A stretch of 64,000 nt of DNA from Intestinibacter bartlettii (GCF_018917435.1 NZ_JAHLOQ010000016.1:1-64000), one strand, 5' to 3'; shown: positions 8,688-18,665, counted from the stretch's first letter. The notes: a model not told the origin generated them from the letters alone. Translations and numbers: made by a program.

Positions 8688-9179
8688 ATGTATAGAGTTG
8701 GAATTATAACAGCAAGTGACAAAGGGTCACGTGGGGAAAGAGTAGACGAAAGTGGAGCTAAAATAAAAGAAATAGTTGCAGAGTTTGGATATGAAGTAAA
8801 ATTCTATAAAGTACTTCCAGATGATAAAGAAGTATTAGCAGAAGAAATGAAAACTTTATGTGATAACAATGAAGTAGATTTAATCCTTACAACTGGGGGA
8901 ACAGGTTTTTCAAAAAGAGATAATACACCAGAAGCTACATTATCAATAGCTGAAAAATTAGTGCCAGGAATATCTGAAGCTATAAGAGCTTATAGCATGC
9001 AATTTACTAAAAAAGCTATGTTAAGTAGAGCAGTTTCAGTAATTAGAAAATCTACATTGATTATAAATATGCCAGGAAGTCCTAAAGCGGTTAAAGAGTG
9101 TATGGAATGCTTAATGCCAGCTCTTGAACATGGACTTGATATATTAACTGGTGAAGCTAGCGAGTGTGCAAGAAAATAA
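8688..9179 (+). CDS. MogA/MoaB-family molybdopterin adenylyltransferase
   Basis: Adenylylates molybdopterin before metal insertion by MoeA. Shows GIITASDKGSRGERVD at the N-terminus and TTGGTGFSKRDNTPEAT near residue 70, plus NMPGSPKAV, all typical of the fold. I choose ATG 8688 because GAAGGTGG lies 5 nt upstream; a GTG nine bases earlier sits within that ribosome binding site. It has 163 residues. It is the last gene of the operon and is followed by a long hairpin. Whether it is better called mogA or moaB cannot be settled by eye. Confidence 0.9.
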   Translation: MYRVGIITASDKGSRGERVDESGAKIKEIVAEFGYEVKFYKVLPDDKEVLAEEMKTLCDNNEVDLILTTGGTGFSKRDNTPEATLSIAEKLVPGISEAIRAYSMQFTKKAMLSRAVSVIRKSTLIINMPGSPKAVKECMECLMPALEHGLDILTGEASECARK

Positions 9180-9208
9180 AACAAGTTTAATTTAAATGAT
9201 ATACCATA

Positions 9209-9246
9209 AAGGTCCAATGTAAATATTACTTTGCATTGGACCTTAT
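9209..9246 (+). terminator. Hairpin terminator of the moco operon
   Basis: A 15-bp stem pairs 9209-9223 with 9230-9244, including GGTCCAATG/CATTGGACC, and has a 6-nt loop. The U-tract after it is weak (ATTATG), so termination may be partial. Confidence 0.65.
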
Positions 9247-9423
9247 TATGGGTTTCAAATCTTTATAAAAATAAAGGGTTTGACGAATAAAGAGTCCGTA
9301 GCCGCGATTATATACACTTATATAATATTATTTTATAAATACTATTGCGGTTGTTATAAAAACAAAAAATATAAATTATGATAACAATATGATAATTTTT
9401 AGTTATTAATATTAAAAAATTAT

Positions 9424-9466
9424 AAAAAAATAAGCCCCTTTAATGTATAAGGAGCTTATTTTTTTA
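9424..9466. terminator. Bidirectional terminator downstream of tRNA-Sec
   Basis: AATAAGC (9429-9435) pairs with GCTTATT (9454-9460). An inner CCTT/AAGG extends the stem, and A and T tracts flank it. It probably ends the minus-strand tRNA-Sec transcript and any leak from the moco operon. Confidence 0.8.
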
Positions 9467-9472
9467 GTCTAT

Positions 9473-9569
9473 TGGCGGGAAAGGGTGGGAATCGAACCCA
9501 CCTAAGAGGCTCTTAACCCCTCGTACTAGTTTTGAAGACTAGAGAGAACACCAGAACTCATCCTCCCCC
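9473..9569 (-). tRNA. selC: tRNA-Sec (anticodon TCA)
   Basis: Reading the minus strand, an 8-bp acceptor stem (GGGGGAGG with CCTTTCCC) and a 5-bp T-stem (GTGGG/CCCAC) around TTCGATT give the 8+5 arrangement of bacterial tRNA-Sec. The anticodon loop has TCA flanked by CTAGT/ACTAG. A long variable arm (CGAGGGGTTAAGAGCCTCT) follows. CCA is encoded at 9473-9475. It is divergent from selA, whose product charges it. Confidence 0.96.
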
Positions 9570-9620
9570 AAATATATAAATGTATTGCAATATTATGTAC
9601 AAAAAATACATTACTATTTA

Positions 9621-9649
9621 ATAATAACAACTTATTATCTAAATTTCAA
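9621..9649 (-). promoter_or_regulatory. Candidate selC promoter
   Basis: On the minus strand, -35 TTGAAA (9644-9649) is 17 bp from -10 TATTAT (9621-9626). A second candidate, TTGTAC-17-TTATAT at 9574-9602, would start at the mature tRNA end. Sequence alone does not choose between them. Confidence 0.5.
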
Positions 9650-9757
9650 CTTTATTACCAAAAAATACAATAAAAAATGTAAAATCAAGTATTATTATGT
9701 AAAATAAGTTATAATTATTATAGAAAATAAATGAATAGATCTACAGGGGGGATTGAC

Positions 9758-11158
9758 TTGAAAAAAAGGGAAGCTTTTGCAAAATTACCTTCAGTTGATA
9801 AGGTTCTAGCAAATCAAAAAATACAGGATTTATTAAAAAACTATCCGAGGGAATTAATACTAGAAGCTACAAGAGAAATTATACAAAGCAAACGAAAAGA
9901 AATTATTGATAAAAATGATGATTTAGATTCATTTCATATACAAGAAGATGTTTTAATAAATGATGTAATCAATTCTACAAAAAATAAATTTCAATTATCT
10001 ATTAAAAAAGTTATAAATGCAACAGGTATAGTTATACATACTAATTTAGGTCGTTCTAAATTAAGTCCAAAAGTACAAGATGAATTAGTTAATATAGCAT
10101 TTGGATATTCTAACTTAGAGTATAATTTATCAAAAGGTAAAAGGGGCTCTAGATATGACCATTTGGTAGATATAATAAAAAGACTAACAGGTGCTGAAGA
10201 TGTATTAATAGTAAATAATAACGCAGCAGCAGTATTATTAGTTTTAAATACAATAGCAAAAGATGGAGAGGTTATAGTTTCTAGAGGGGAATTAGTTGAA
10301 GTAGGCGGAAGTTTCAGAATATCTAGCATAATGGAATTAGGAAGTGGAAAATTAGTTGAAGTAGGTTCTACTAATAAAACTCACATACAAGATTATAAAG
10401 GAGGACTTAGTGAAGAGACTAAAGCTATAATGAAGGTACATACTAGTAATTATCGTATTTTAGGATTTACAGAATCAGTTGGTATAGAAGAATTGAAGCA
10501 AGAAGAAGAGTTTAAAAATATACCTATTATAGAAGACTTAGGAAGTGGGGTATTTGTGGATTTATCTAAATATGGATTAACATATGAACCTACAGTAATA
10601 GATTCGCTTAAAAAAGGAGCTGATATAGTTACATTCAGCGGGGACAAGATGCTTGGCGGACCACAGGCTGGAATTATTGTGGGGAAAAAAGAATATATAG
10701 AAAAAATGAAGAAAAATCAATTAACAAGAGCATTGAGAGTTGACAAAATGACAATAGCAGCACTAGAGGCGACTTTAAGAATGTATTTAGATGAAGAAGA
10801 TGCTATAAGAAATATTCCTACATTAAAAATGATTACTTGTAGTTTAAAAGAATTAGATAAAAAAGCAGATGTACTTTTAAATAGAATACAAGCATTAAAT
10901 ATAGATGCAGATATTCAAAAAGAGAAAAATGTATCACAAGTTGGGGGCGGTTCAATGCCACTAGAAAAGCTAGATACATATACAGTAACAATTAAACCTA
11001 ACAAATTTAGTGTATCTTATCTTGAAAAAAGACTTAGAAATAGCGATTCACATATAATCGGAAGAATAAATGAAGATAAATATATTTTAGATGTTAGGAC
11101 TATAGAAGAAAATGAGTTTGATTTAATAGTAAAAGAATTAAAGCTAATTTTTAATTAA
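9758..11158 (+). CDS. selA: L-seryl-tRNA(Sec) selenium transferase SelA
   Basis: PLP enzyme converting Ser-tRNA-Sec to Sec-tRNA-Sec using selenophosphate. The PLP lysine is expected at K297 in FSGDKMLGGPQAG. INATGIVIHTNLGRS and the YSNLEYNL region are typical. I place the start at TTG 9758, just after AGGGGGGATT, giving 466 residues and the usual N-terminus MKKREAFAKLPSVDKVL; the ATG 27 bases upstream has no ribosome binding site. It is first in the selA-selB-selD-yedF set, head to head with tRNA-Sec. Confidence 0.95.
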   Translation: MKKREAFAKLPSVDKVLANQKIQDLLKNYPRELILEATREIIQSKRKEIIDKNDDLDSFHIQEDVLINDVINSTKNKFQLSIKKVINATGIVIHTNLGRSKLSPKVQDELVNIAFGYSNLEYNLSKGKRGSRYDHLVDIIKRLTGAEDVLIVNNNAAAVLLVLNTIAKDGEVIVSRGELVEVGGSFRISSIMELGSGKLVEVGSTNKTHIQDYKGGLSEETKAIMKVHTSNYRILGFTESVGIEELKQEEEFKNIPIIEDLGSGVFVDLSKYGLTYEPTVIDSLKKGADIVTFSGDKMLGGPQAGIIVGKKEYIEKMKKNQLTRALRVDKMTIAALEATLRMYLDEEDAIRNIPTLKMITCSLKELDKKADVLLNRIQALNIDADIQKEKNVSQVGGGSMPLEKLDTYTVTIKPNKFSVSYLEKRLRNSDSHIIGRINEDKYILDVRTIEENEFDLIVKELKLIFN

Positions 11159-11181
11159 ATTTTCAGGGGGATTTTCTTGAG

Positions 11182-13065
11182 ATGAAAAATGTAATTTTAG
11201 GAACAGCAGGACATATAGATCACGGGAAGACGACATTGATAAAAGCTCTTACTGGTAGAGAAACAGATAATCTTAAAGAAGAAAAACAAAGAGGAATTTC
11301 TATAAATTTAGGATTTACATATTTTGATTTACCTAGCAAAAAAAGAGTCGGAATAGTTGATGTTCCTGGTCATGAAAAATTTATAAAAAATATGCTTGCT
11401 GGAGCATGCGGTATAGATATAGTTTTATTGGTAATTGCAGCAGATGAAGGGGTAATGCCACAAACTGTTGAACATCTAGATATTTTAAATTACTTAGGTG
11501 TAAAAAAAGGGATAATAGTTTTGACTAAATGTGATTTGGTTGATGAAGAGTTTATTGAATTAGTAAAAGAAGATGTAAAAGAAAAAACAAAAGGATTATT
11601 TATAGAAAATGCACCTATTGTAGAAGTTGACTCTGTATCTAGAAGAGGATTAGATAAATTAGTTAAAAAGATTGATGAGTTAAGTGAAGATATAGAGGAA
11701 AAGAAAATTGACGCGCCTTCAAGGATGAGCATAGATAGAGTATTTTCGCTAAAAGGTTTCGGAACAATTGTAACGGGAACTTTAATTGAAGGTAAAATCT
11801 CTGTAGATGATGAAATGACTATATATCCTAGTGAAAAGAAGGCAAAGGTAAGAAATATTCAAGTTCATGGATGTGATGTAAAGACAGCTTATGCAGGGCA
11901 AAGAACGGCAATAAACTTATCTAATGTAAAAGTGAGTGAAATACAGAGAGGCGATGTGATTGCAGAGACAGGTTCTGTTGAAGAATCTATGATGATAGAT
12001 GTAAATATATCATTAGTTGAACATTGTAAAAAAAGTTTAAAACATTGGGATAGAATAAGAATTTTCCACGGAACAAAACAGATATTATGCAGAATAGTAC
12101 CATTAAATGAAGATGAAATACCTTATGGAGAAAGTGGATATGCTCAGTTGAGATTGGAAGAGAAAATAGTAGCTAAAAAAGGAGATAGATTTATAATTAG
12201 GTCTTACTCGCCAATGGACACAATTGGAGGCGGAGTAATAATTGATACAGCACCTAAGAAACACAAAATATATGATGAAAGTGTTATTGAAGCATTAAAA
12301 ATAAAAGAAAAAGGTGAACTTAAAGACATAATAGAAGAATACTTAAAATTAAACTTATCAAATTACATTACATTAAAAGATTTAATTAGTTATACCGGAG
12401 AAAAAGAAGAATATATTAAAGAAGGTATAGATGCCTTAATAAATGAAAATAAAGTATTCTGCGTAAATAAATACTATCTACATATAAACCACTATAATAA
12501 GTTAAAAGATAAAACTATCGACATTTTAACTAAATATCATAAACAGTATAGATTAAGAAAAGGTATATTAAAAGAAGAACTTCGATCTAGAGTTGATACT
12601 AATCTTAAGGTTAAAGACATGGATATAATTCTTAATAAAATGATTGAAAATAAGGATATAAAGCTTCAAGATAACTTAGTTTCTAATTATGAATTTGAAG
12701 TGAAATTCAATCAAAAACAGCTATTAATAAAGGAAGAAATTGAAAGTAAAGCTAGAAAAAATGGATTAACTTCTCTTATGACAAAAGATGACATATGCAA
12801 TAAAAATAAGTTTTATGAAGAAGTTTTAGAGGCTTTAATAGGAGAAACAATACAAAAACTAGATGATACATATTATTTAGATAAAAAAGTACACGAAAAT
12901 GTTAAAAATGATTTAATTAATTATTTAAATAAAAATAAACAAATAACAGTAGCAGAATTTAGGGATATTACAAATTCAAATCGAAAAATATCAATAGCTA
13001 TGTTAGAGCATTTTGATAGAAGTAGAATAACAAAAAGAATAGAAGATAAAAGGGTTTTATATTAA
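11182..13065 (+). CDS. selB: Selenocysteine-specific elongation factor SelB
   Basis: Brings Sec-tRNA-Sec to the ribosome at UGA codons by binding the SECIS hairpin. The N-terminal GTPase has [13 protein letters not shown] near residues 7-19, then VPGHEKF and TKCD. Translation-factor barrel domains follow. The last roughly 250 residues are winged-helix repeats that bind SECIS RNA. It has 627 residues, the normal length. AGGGGG lies 12 nt before the ATG. The intact reading frame and motifs suggest a working Sec system. Confidence 0.96.
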   Translation: MKNVILGTAGHIDHGKTTLIKALTGRETDNLKEEKQRGISINLGFTYFDLPSKKRVGIVDVPGHEKFIKNMLAGACGIDIVLLVIAADEGVMPQTVEHLDILNYLGVKKGIIVLTKCDLVDEEFIELVKEDVKEKTKGLFIENAPIVEVDSVSRRGLDKLVKKIDELSEDIEEKKIDAPSRMSIDRVFSLKGFGTIVTGTLIEGKISVDDEMTIYPSEKKAKVRNIQVHGCDVKTAYAGQRTAINLSNVKVSEIQRGDVIAETGSVEESMMIDVNISLVEHCKKSLKHWDRIRIFHGTKQILCRIVPLNEDEIPYGESGYAQLRLEEKIVAKKGDRFIIRSYSPMDTIGGGVIIDTAPKKHKIYDESVIEALKIKEKGELKDIIEEYLKLNLSNYITLKDLISYTGEKEEYIKEGIDALINENKVFCVNKYYLHINHYNKLKDKTIDILTKYHKQYRLRKGILKEELRSRVDTNLKVKDMDIILNKMIENKDIKLQDNLVSNYEFEVKFNQKQLLIKEEIESKARKNGLTSLMTKDDICNKNKFYEEVLEALIGETIQKLDDTYYLDKKVHENVKNDLINYLNKNKQITVAEFRDITNSNRKISIAMLEHFDRSRITKRIEDKRVLY

Positions 13066-13102
13066 ATAAAAGATTTTATTATTAAGGAGAGAGGTTTTTA
13101 AT

Positions 13103-14128
13103 ATGAGTAAAAAAGACATAGTTTTCTGCAAAGGTGGAGGTTGCACAGCAAAATTAGGACCAGGGATTTTAAATCGTGTTTTAGAAAGAATACCAAAAAA
13201 ATATGATGAAAATTTATTAGTAGGATTTGAAAGTAGTGATGATGCATCTGTATATAAATTGACTGATGATATTGCAATGGTTCAAACGCTGGATTTCTTT
13301 CCACCTATGGTAGATGATCCATATACTTTTGGAAAAATAGCAGCAGCAAATGCATTAAGTGATATATATGCTATGGGAGGAGAAGTTAAAACAGCTCTAA
13401 ATATAGTTTGCTTCCCAGAACAGATGGATTTGAATATATTAGGGGATATAATTCAAGGTGGTAGTGAGAAAGTTACAGAAGCCGGTGGGGTTTTATCTGG
13501 TGGACATTCAATAATGGACCAAGATGTGAAATACGGTCTTTCTGTTACAGGAATTATAAATCCAAATAAAATATATCAAAATAATGGATGCAAAGTGGGG
13601 GATAAATTAATACTTACAAAACCACTAGGGGTTGGAATAGTTTCAACAGCAAATAGAGTTGGAGAAGCTAGTAAAGAGGCCATGGATAAAGCTATAGAAT
13701 CTATGTGTACATTAAATAAATATGCTGCAGAAATCATTAGAAAATATGATGTTCATGCTTGTACAGATGTGACGGGATTTAGTCTTTTAGGTCACTTAAA
13801 TGAAATGGTTGCTGGAGATTGTTCTGCAATTTTAGATAGTACCAAAGTTCCTTATATAAAAGAAGCGCGACAATATGCAGATGAATTTTTACTAACAGCA
13901 GCAGCTCAAAGAAATAGAAATTTTCTTGAAAGTAAAATATTATTTAATATAGATGATTTTGCAATGGAAGAAATATTATTTGATCCACAAACTTCAGGCG
14001 GACTATTAGTAGCAGTAAATCCAAATGATATAGAAGCTTTAATGGAGGAATTAGACAGTTTAAACTTGCCATGTGGAGTAATTGGTGAAGTTGTAGAAGA
14101 AAAGGAATATAAAATAATAGTAAATTAG
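13103..14128 (+). CDS. selD: Selenide, water dikinase SelD
   Basis: Makes selenophosphate from selenide and ATP, the selenium donor for SelA. The catalytic pair is visible as C14 and K17 in [11 protein letters not shown]. This copy has Cys (TGC) rather than the selenocysteine some clostridial SelD proteins carry. Glycine-rich AIR-synthase-type folds follow ([18 protein letters not shown]), and [10 protein letters not shown] is present near the C-terminus. It has 341 residues. It is preceded by AAGGAGAGAGG and lies 37 nt after selB. Confidence 0.95.
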   Translation: MSKKDIVFCKGGGCTAKLGPGILNRVLERIPKKYDENLLVGFESSDDASVYKLTDDIAMVQTLDFFPPMVDDPYTFGKIAAANALSDIYAMGGEVKTALNIVCFPEQMDLNILGDIIQGGSEKVTEAGGVLSGGHSIMDQDVKYGLSVTGIINPNKIYQNNGCKVGDKLILTKPLGVGIVSTANRVGEASKEAMDKAIESMCTLNKYAAEIIRKYDVHACTDVTGFSLLGHLNEMVAGDCSAILDSTKVPYIKEARQYADEFLLTAAAQRNRNFLESKILFNIDDFAMEEILFDPQTSGGLLVAVNPNDIEALMEELDSLNLPCGVIGEVVEEKEYKIIVN

Positions 14129-14183
14129 TGAGTAAAAATAATTAATATAAAAAATACATAAGGTAGATTTAGGAGGAATAACA

Positions 14184-14816
14184 ATGAAAGAAATAAAAGT
14201 AGATGCAATGGGGGATCAATGTCCAATTCCAGTTATAAAAACAAAAAAAGCACTAGATAAAATAACAGAACAAAGTTTAGTAGAAGTACATGTAGATAAT
14301 GAAATAGCTGTTCAAAATTTAAGTAAAATGGCAAAACAAAAAAACTTAGAATATACATGCGATAAAATAGAAGATCAACATTATGTAATAAAAATAAAAG
14401 CAGAAGCTAATAATAGTCAGTCACAAGAAGTAAATGTAGAGGAAAATAAACAAGAAGAAGTTTGCTATCCAGATAGAAAAACTAACACTGTTGTAGTATT
14501 AAGTAGCAATAAGATGGGAGAAGGAAATGATGAATTAGGTCAAATTTTAATGAAAGGATTTATATTTGCACTAACTGAATTAGAAGAACTTCCAAGTACA
14601 GTATTACTTTATAATTCTGGTGTTAAATTATCTACAGAAGGTTCAAATTCTATAAAGGATTTAAAAACTCTAGAAGCACAAGGTGTTGAAATTTTAAGCT
14701 GTGGAACTTGCTTAAATTATTATAATTTAACAGAAAAATTAGAAGTTGGTGAAGTGACAAATATGTATTTTATACTAGAAAAAATGGCACAAGCCGACAA
14801 AATAATAAGACCATAA
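14184..14816 (+). CDS. yedF: Selenium metabolism protein YedF (TusA-like plus DsrE-like)
   Basis: A 210-residue two-domain protein. Residues 1-75 form a TusA/SirA-type domain with DAMGDQCPIPVIKTKKAL, including the conserved Cys of CPxP. Residues about 100-210 form a DsrE-like fold ending in LSCGTCLNYYNL. This architecture is known as the YedF family, often found with selD. A role in handling reduced selenium or sulfur for SelD is inferred from context. Its ribosome binding site is AGGAGG. Confidence 0.88.
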   Translation: MKEIKVDAMGDQCPIPVIKTKKALDKITEQSLVEVHVDNEIAVQNLSKMAKQKNLEYTCDKIEDQHYVIKIKAEANNSQSQEVNVEENKQEEVCYPDRKTNTVVVLSSNKMGEGNDELGQILMKGFIFALTELEELPSTVLLYNSGVKLSTEGSNSIKDLKTLEAQGVEILSCGTCLNYYNLTEKLEVGEVTNMYFILEKMAQADKIIRP

Positions 14817-14930
14817 TGTCGAAAAATAAAGTTAGATTAAATAGAAAATTTAATAAGAAAAATTATTGTTAATAATTAAATAAATATAATGTATACATTC
14901 GCCAAATCGGTTTTTTCTCAAAAAAAATGG

Positions 14931-14939
14931 TGCTATAAT
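14931..14939 (+). promoter_or_regulatory. Extended -10 promoter for the FNT channel gene
   Basis: TG at 14931-14932, then TATAAT at 14934-14939, form an extended -10. No good -35 is visible. It lies about 55 nt before the channel gene. Confidence 0.5.
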
Positions 14940-14992
14940 TAACTTGTAATACGAAAATGTTTTCTTAATACTTAACAAAGGGGTGTATTTGT

Positions 14993-15784
14993 ATGGAAAA
15001 GAGATTTTTAGCACCAAAAGAAATAGCCAATGCAATGGTTAACGTTGGTGTAGGAAAAGCAAATTTGCCAGTTGGTTCAATGTTTTTACTAGGAATCTTA
15101 GCTGGAGCATTTATCGGATTTGGGGGATTAGGAAACACTGTAGCAAGTCAAACATTTGCTGCTATAGATCCTGGAGTAGCTAAGCTTGTAGGAGCAGCTG
15201 TCTTCCCTGTTGGACTTATGTTAGTAGTTATATGTGGAGCAGAATTATTCACAGGAAACAACTTAATGACATTAGCTTTAATGAATAAGAAAATTACAGG
15301 TGGTCAAATGGTTAAAAACTGGTGTATAGTTTGGCTAGGTAATTTAGTTGGTTCTTTATGTTTAGCACTTATAGTATATTATGGTGATGTTTTGACTGGA
15401 GATGCAGCGACAAAAGCTATTGCAATAGCTGAAGGAAAAGCAACTCTAGATGTAATGACTATGATACTTAGAGGTATATTATGTAATATCCTTGTTGTTT
15501 TAGCAGTATGGATGGCAACAAGTGCACAAGACATAATTTCTAAGATATTTGCATGTTGGTTCCCAATCATGTTATTCGTATTATGTGGATTTGAACATAG
15601 CGTGGCAAATATGTATTTCATTCCAGTTGGAATGCTATTAGGCGCTGATATATCAATAGGAGCATGTGCAACTAATTTAATCTGCGTAACAATAGGTAAC
15701 TTAATTGGTGGAGCATTAATAATACCAGTTATTTATCATGTTGTATATTTAGCAGCAGATAAAAAGAAAGCTTCTAATGTATAA
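14993..15784 (+). CDS. Formate/nitrite transporter family channel
   Basis: A 263-residue integral membrane protein with about six membrane segments and FNT-family features: the LAGAFIGFGG loop near residue 35, GAELFTGNNLMTLAL near 80-95, and GFEHSVANMYFIPVGM near 200-215. The family moves formate, nitrite or hydrosulfide. Formate is favoured here by the nearby fdhF and sel genes, but the C. difficile hydrosulfide channel belongs to the same family. It has its own promoter and a strong terminator. Confidence 0.85.
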   Translation: MEKRFLAPKEIANAMVNVGVGKANLPVGSMFLLGILAGAFIGFGGLGNTVASQTFAAIDPGVAKLVGAAVFPVGLMLVVICGAELFTGNNLMTLALMNKKITGGQMVKNWCIVWLGNLVGSLCLALIVYYGDVLTGDAATKAIAIAEGKATLDVMTMILRGILCNILVVLAVWMATSAQDIISKIFACWFPIMLFVLCGFEHSVANMYFIPVGMLLGADISIGACATNLICVTIGNLIGGALIIPVIYHVVYLAADKKKASNV

Positions 15785-15809
15785 TATAAATATATAAGGG
15801 AAATTAAAA

Positions 15810-15848
15810 AAATATTGTCAAAGATTTAATCTTTGGCAATATTTTTTT
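15810..15848 (+). terminator. Strong terminator after the FNT channel gene
   Basis: A perfect 16-bp stem (two wobbles) pairs 15810-15825 with 15829-15844. The loop is TTA and the tail is seven T. Confidence 0.92.
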
Positions 15849-16148
15849 GCTTAATATAAAATAAGTTAAAAATCACAACTAATTACTAAATAAATCAAAT
15901 TCACCTTAAATAAAAATTGAATATGTGGTAAAATCTTTTTATAACTAGAATTATGTTTTTTTTGAGATACACTTTTATTTATAGAAACATATATTAAAGC
16001 ATAATAGAAATAATTGAATGAATTTAAAAATAATTATAAAAACAAAAAACGATTTTAGATAAATACGTGGATATCAAGAATAAAAGAAGGAAGGAGTCTG
16101 TCAAATACTTATATTAAAAAAATAGGATTTGGCAATAAATATTTAAAT
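15849..16148 (+). other. Non-coding leader and promoter region of murB
   Basis: AT-rich stretch of 300 nt with no open frame. It holds a ribosome-binding-like GAAGGAAGGAG at 16086-16095 that is 53 nt before the murB ATG. Between them is an 8-bp stem, 16099-16106 with 16127-16134. No convincing promoter pair is visible. Confidence 0.6.
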
Positions 16149-17063
16149 ATGAATAAAGAATTAGTTTATAACGATTTAGTAAAAATAGTTGATGAAGAAG
16201 ATATAAAAATAGATGAGCCTATGAAAAAACACATCTCATTTAGAGTAGGTGGACCAGCTGACATATTAGTTAGACCTAGAACAGAGGAACAATTAAGTCA
16301 AATATTAAAATATATAAATAAAAATGAACTTCCATATCTAATAATAGGAAATGGATCAAACTTATTAGTAAAAGACGGTGGAATAAGAGGAATAGTAATA
16401 GAATTTGGAGACAACTTCAATAATTTTGAAATAGAAGGAAATATAATAAAAGCACAAGCAGGAGCTTTATTAGCTGTATTAGGAAAAGCTGCACTTAGAG
16501 AAAGTTTAACAGGGTTTGAATGTATAGCAGGGATTCCTGGAACTCTTGGTGGTGGATTAGCAATGAATGCTGGCGCTTATGGTGGAGAAATAAAATCAGT
16601 TGTAAAATCAGTTAGAGTAATGAATCCACAAGGAGAAATATCTGAATTTACAAATGAGGAAATGAAATTTGAGTATAGAAGAAGTATACTTACTAATTCT
16701 GATTATATAGTTTTATCAGCAGAACTTGAGCTTCAAAAAGGAAACTATGATGAAATAAAAGCATTTATGGCTGACTTAACAAATAGAAGAACAACTAAAC
16801 AACCATTAAATTTACCAAGTGCAGGAAGTACTTTTAAAAGACCAGAAGGACACTTTGCAGGAAAATTAATAGATGATTGTGGATTAAGAGGGTTAACTTT
16901 AAGAGGAGCACAAGTTTCTGAAAAACACTGTGGATTTGTTGTTAATGCAGGAAATGCACAAGCAAAAGATATATTAGATTTAATGTATATTGTAAAAAGT
17001 ACAGTTTTAAATAAATTTGGAATAATGTTAGAAGAAGAAGTCAAAATACTTGGAGAGGATTAA
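16149..17063 (+). CDS. murB: UDP-N-acetylenolpyruvoylglucosamine reductase MurB
   Basis: FAD/NADPH reductase completing UDP-MurNAc in peptidoglycan synthesis, in the cytoplasm. Signatures are HISFRVGGPAD near residue 30, LIIGNGSNLLVKDGG, GIPGTLGGGLAMNAGAYG and AGSTFKRPEG. It has 304 residues. No ribosome binding site lies at the normal distance from ATG 16149; a strong purine run is 53 nt upstream across a hairpin. The N-terminus fits the family, so the start is probably right. It heads the gene group leading to whiA. Confidence 0.95.
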   Translation: MNKELVYNDLVKIVDEEDIKIDEPMKKHISFRVGGPADILVRPRTEEQLSQILKYINKNELPYLIIGNGSNLLVKDGGIRGIVIEFGDNFNNFEIEGNIIKAQAGALLAVLGKAALRESLTGFECIAGIPGTLGGGLAMNAGAYGGEIKSVVKSVRVMNPQGEISEFTNEEMKFEYRRSILTNSDYIVLSAELELQKGNYDEIKAFMADLTNRRTTKQPLNLPSAGSTFKRPEGHFAGKLIDDCGLRGLTLRGAQVSEKHCGFVVNAGNAQAKDILDLMYIVKSTVLNKFGIMLEEEVKILGED

Positions 17064-17064
17064 T

Positions 17065-17781
17065 ATGGAAATATTAGCAGATTATCACACTCACACTATA
17101 TATAGTCATGGAAAAGGTACTATAGAAGACAATGTGAAGGTTGCGATATCTAAGGGAATAAAAACAATCGGGATTTCAGACCATGGGTATAAAAATATTG
17201 CCTATGGTGTGAAAATCGATGATTTCGAAAAAATGAGAGAAGAAGTTGACATTTTAAATGAAAAATATAAAGATCAAATACAAATCCTTTTAGGAGTTGA
17301 ATGCAATATATTAGACAATAAGGGAAACATAGATTTAACAGAAAAAATTGATAAATATTTTGACTATATAATGGCAGGATACCATTTTGGTTCTATGCCG
17401 ACATCTTTAAAGGGTATGGTCAATATGTGTCAAAACTTTTTCTTTAAAAGTGAAAAAGCTAAAGAATATAATACAGAGGCAATTGTAAATACTATAAAAA
17501 ACAATGATATATTTGCAATTACTCATCCCGGAGATAAGGGAGGCATTTATATAGAAGAAGTGGCGAAGGTAGCAGAAAATACTAATACTAAACTAGAAAT
17601 AAACAGTAGCCATGAATTTTTAAATGTAGAACAATTAAAAAAAATAAAGGACTACAATCTTAAATTTATAATAGGTTCCGATGCACACATACCACAAAAT
17701 GTAGGCAATTTCGATTTGGCATTAGAGACTGTAAATAAATCTGGATTAAACAAATCATTAATTGAAAACATTGTATTTTAA
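17065..17781 (+). CDS. PHP-domain phosphoesterase, YcdX-like
   Basis: A 238-residue PHP-domain metal phosphoesterase. Metal ligands are seen as DYHTHT at the N-terminus, GISDHG, the conserved Glu of LLGVECNIL, GYHFG, THPG and the terminal SDAH motif. I start it at ATG 17065, one base after the murB stop, with GGAGAGG upstream. It lies between murB and rapZ, an arrangement common in this bacterial group. The substrate is unknown; phosphoric ester hydrolysis is family knowledge. Confidence 0.88.
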   Translation: MEILADYHTHTIYSHGKGTIEDNVKVAISKGIKTIGISDHGYKNIAYGVKIDDFEKMREEVDILNEKYKDQIQILLGVECNILDNKGNIDLTEKIDKYFDYIMAGYHFGSMPTSLKGMVNMCQNFFFKSEKAKEYNTEAIVNTIKNNDIFAITHPGDKGGIYIEEVAKVAENTNTKLEINSSHEFLNVEQLKKIKDYNLKFIIGSDAHIPQNVGNFDLALETVNKSGLNKSLIENIVF

Positions 17782-17794
17782 GGAGGGGGCTTTA

Positions 17795-18652
17795 ATGAAA
17801 TTTGTAATAGTAACTGGATTATCAGGATCAGGCAAAAGTGAAGTAATGAAAGTTTTTGAGGATATGGATTATTACTGTGTAGATAATTTACCTCCAACAT
17901 TAATAGTTAACTTTGCTGAAATATGTTATCAAGCAGGTTCTATGGTTGATAAAGTCGCTCTTGGTATAGATATAAGGGGTATGAAATTTTTTGAAGATTT
18001 GCATGAAAGTTTAAGAACTCTTAAAAGAGAAAATTATCCTTTTGAAATTTTATTTTTAGATTGTGATGATGATACTCTTTTAAAAAGATATAAAATGACT
18101 AGAAGAAATCATCCATTGGCATTAAATAGACAAATACCAGAAGGAATAAAAATTGAAAGAAAGATATTACATCCATTAAAACAAATTGCTAATTATATAG
18201 TAGATACTACTAATATGAAGCCTAAAGATTTAAAAGAAGAAATACTAAAAATTTATTCAATAGGAGAGAAGCAGACAAATATTACAATTTCTGTACTTTC
18301 ATTTGGATTTAAACATGGGATTCCTAAAGATTCAGATTTAGTATTTGATGTTAGATTTTTACCTAATCCATATTACTTAGAGAGTCTTAGAAATAAGACA
18401 GGGGAAGATCAAGAGGTTAGGGATTATGTAATGAATTCTGATATTAGTAGACAATTTTATGCAAAACTTACAGATATGATAGATTTCCTAATACCACAAT
18501 ATGTGGAAGAGGGAAAACATCATTTAGTGATTAGTATTGGCTGCACTGGAGGAAGACATAGATCTGTGACGATAGCTAACCTTATCGCTGAAGAAATTCA
18601 AAGTAAGGGATATAGAGTCGTTAAAAAACATAGAGATTTTATGTTAAAATAG
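17795..18652 (+). CDS. rapZ: RapZ/YvcJ-family nucleotide-binding protein
   Basis: A 285-residue protein of the RapZ/YvcJ family. Walker A is GLSGSGKS at residues 8-15. The conserved CVDNLPP follows near residue 30, and the C-terminal domain has DVRFLPNPYY and ISIGCTGGRHRSV. In E. coli RapZ controls small-RNA decay; in Firmicutes the homologue hydrolyses nucleotides and its role is less clear. ATG 17795 follows AAGGAGGGGG. It sits directly before yvcK, as in many Firmicutes. Confidence 0.93.
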   Translation: MKFVIVTGLSGSGKSEVMKVFEDMDYYCVDNLPPTLIVNFAEICYQAGSMVDKVALGIDIRGMKFFEDLHESLRTLKRENYPFEILFLDCDDDTLLKRYKMTRRNHPLALNRQIPEGIKIERKILHPLKQIANYIVDTTNMKPKDLKEEILKIYSIGEKQTNITISVLSFGFKHGIPKDSDLVFDVRFLPNPYYLESLRNKTGEDQEVRDYVMNSDISRQFYAKLTDMIDFLIPQYVEEGKHHLVISIGCTGGRHRSVTIANLIAEEIQSKGYRVVKKHRDFMLK

Positions 18653-18665
18653 TGCGGAGGTTATT

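Noticed and set aside
9731-9757. Upstream ATG start of selA
   Set aside because: It has no ribosome binding site, while AGGGGGGATT sits correctly before TTG 9758.
14868-14885. Rex-like redox operator upstream of the FNT channel gene
   Set aside because: TTGTTAA matches one half-site, but the other half has about three mismatches, so it is too weak to call.
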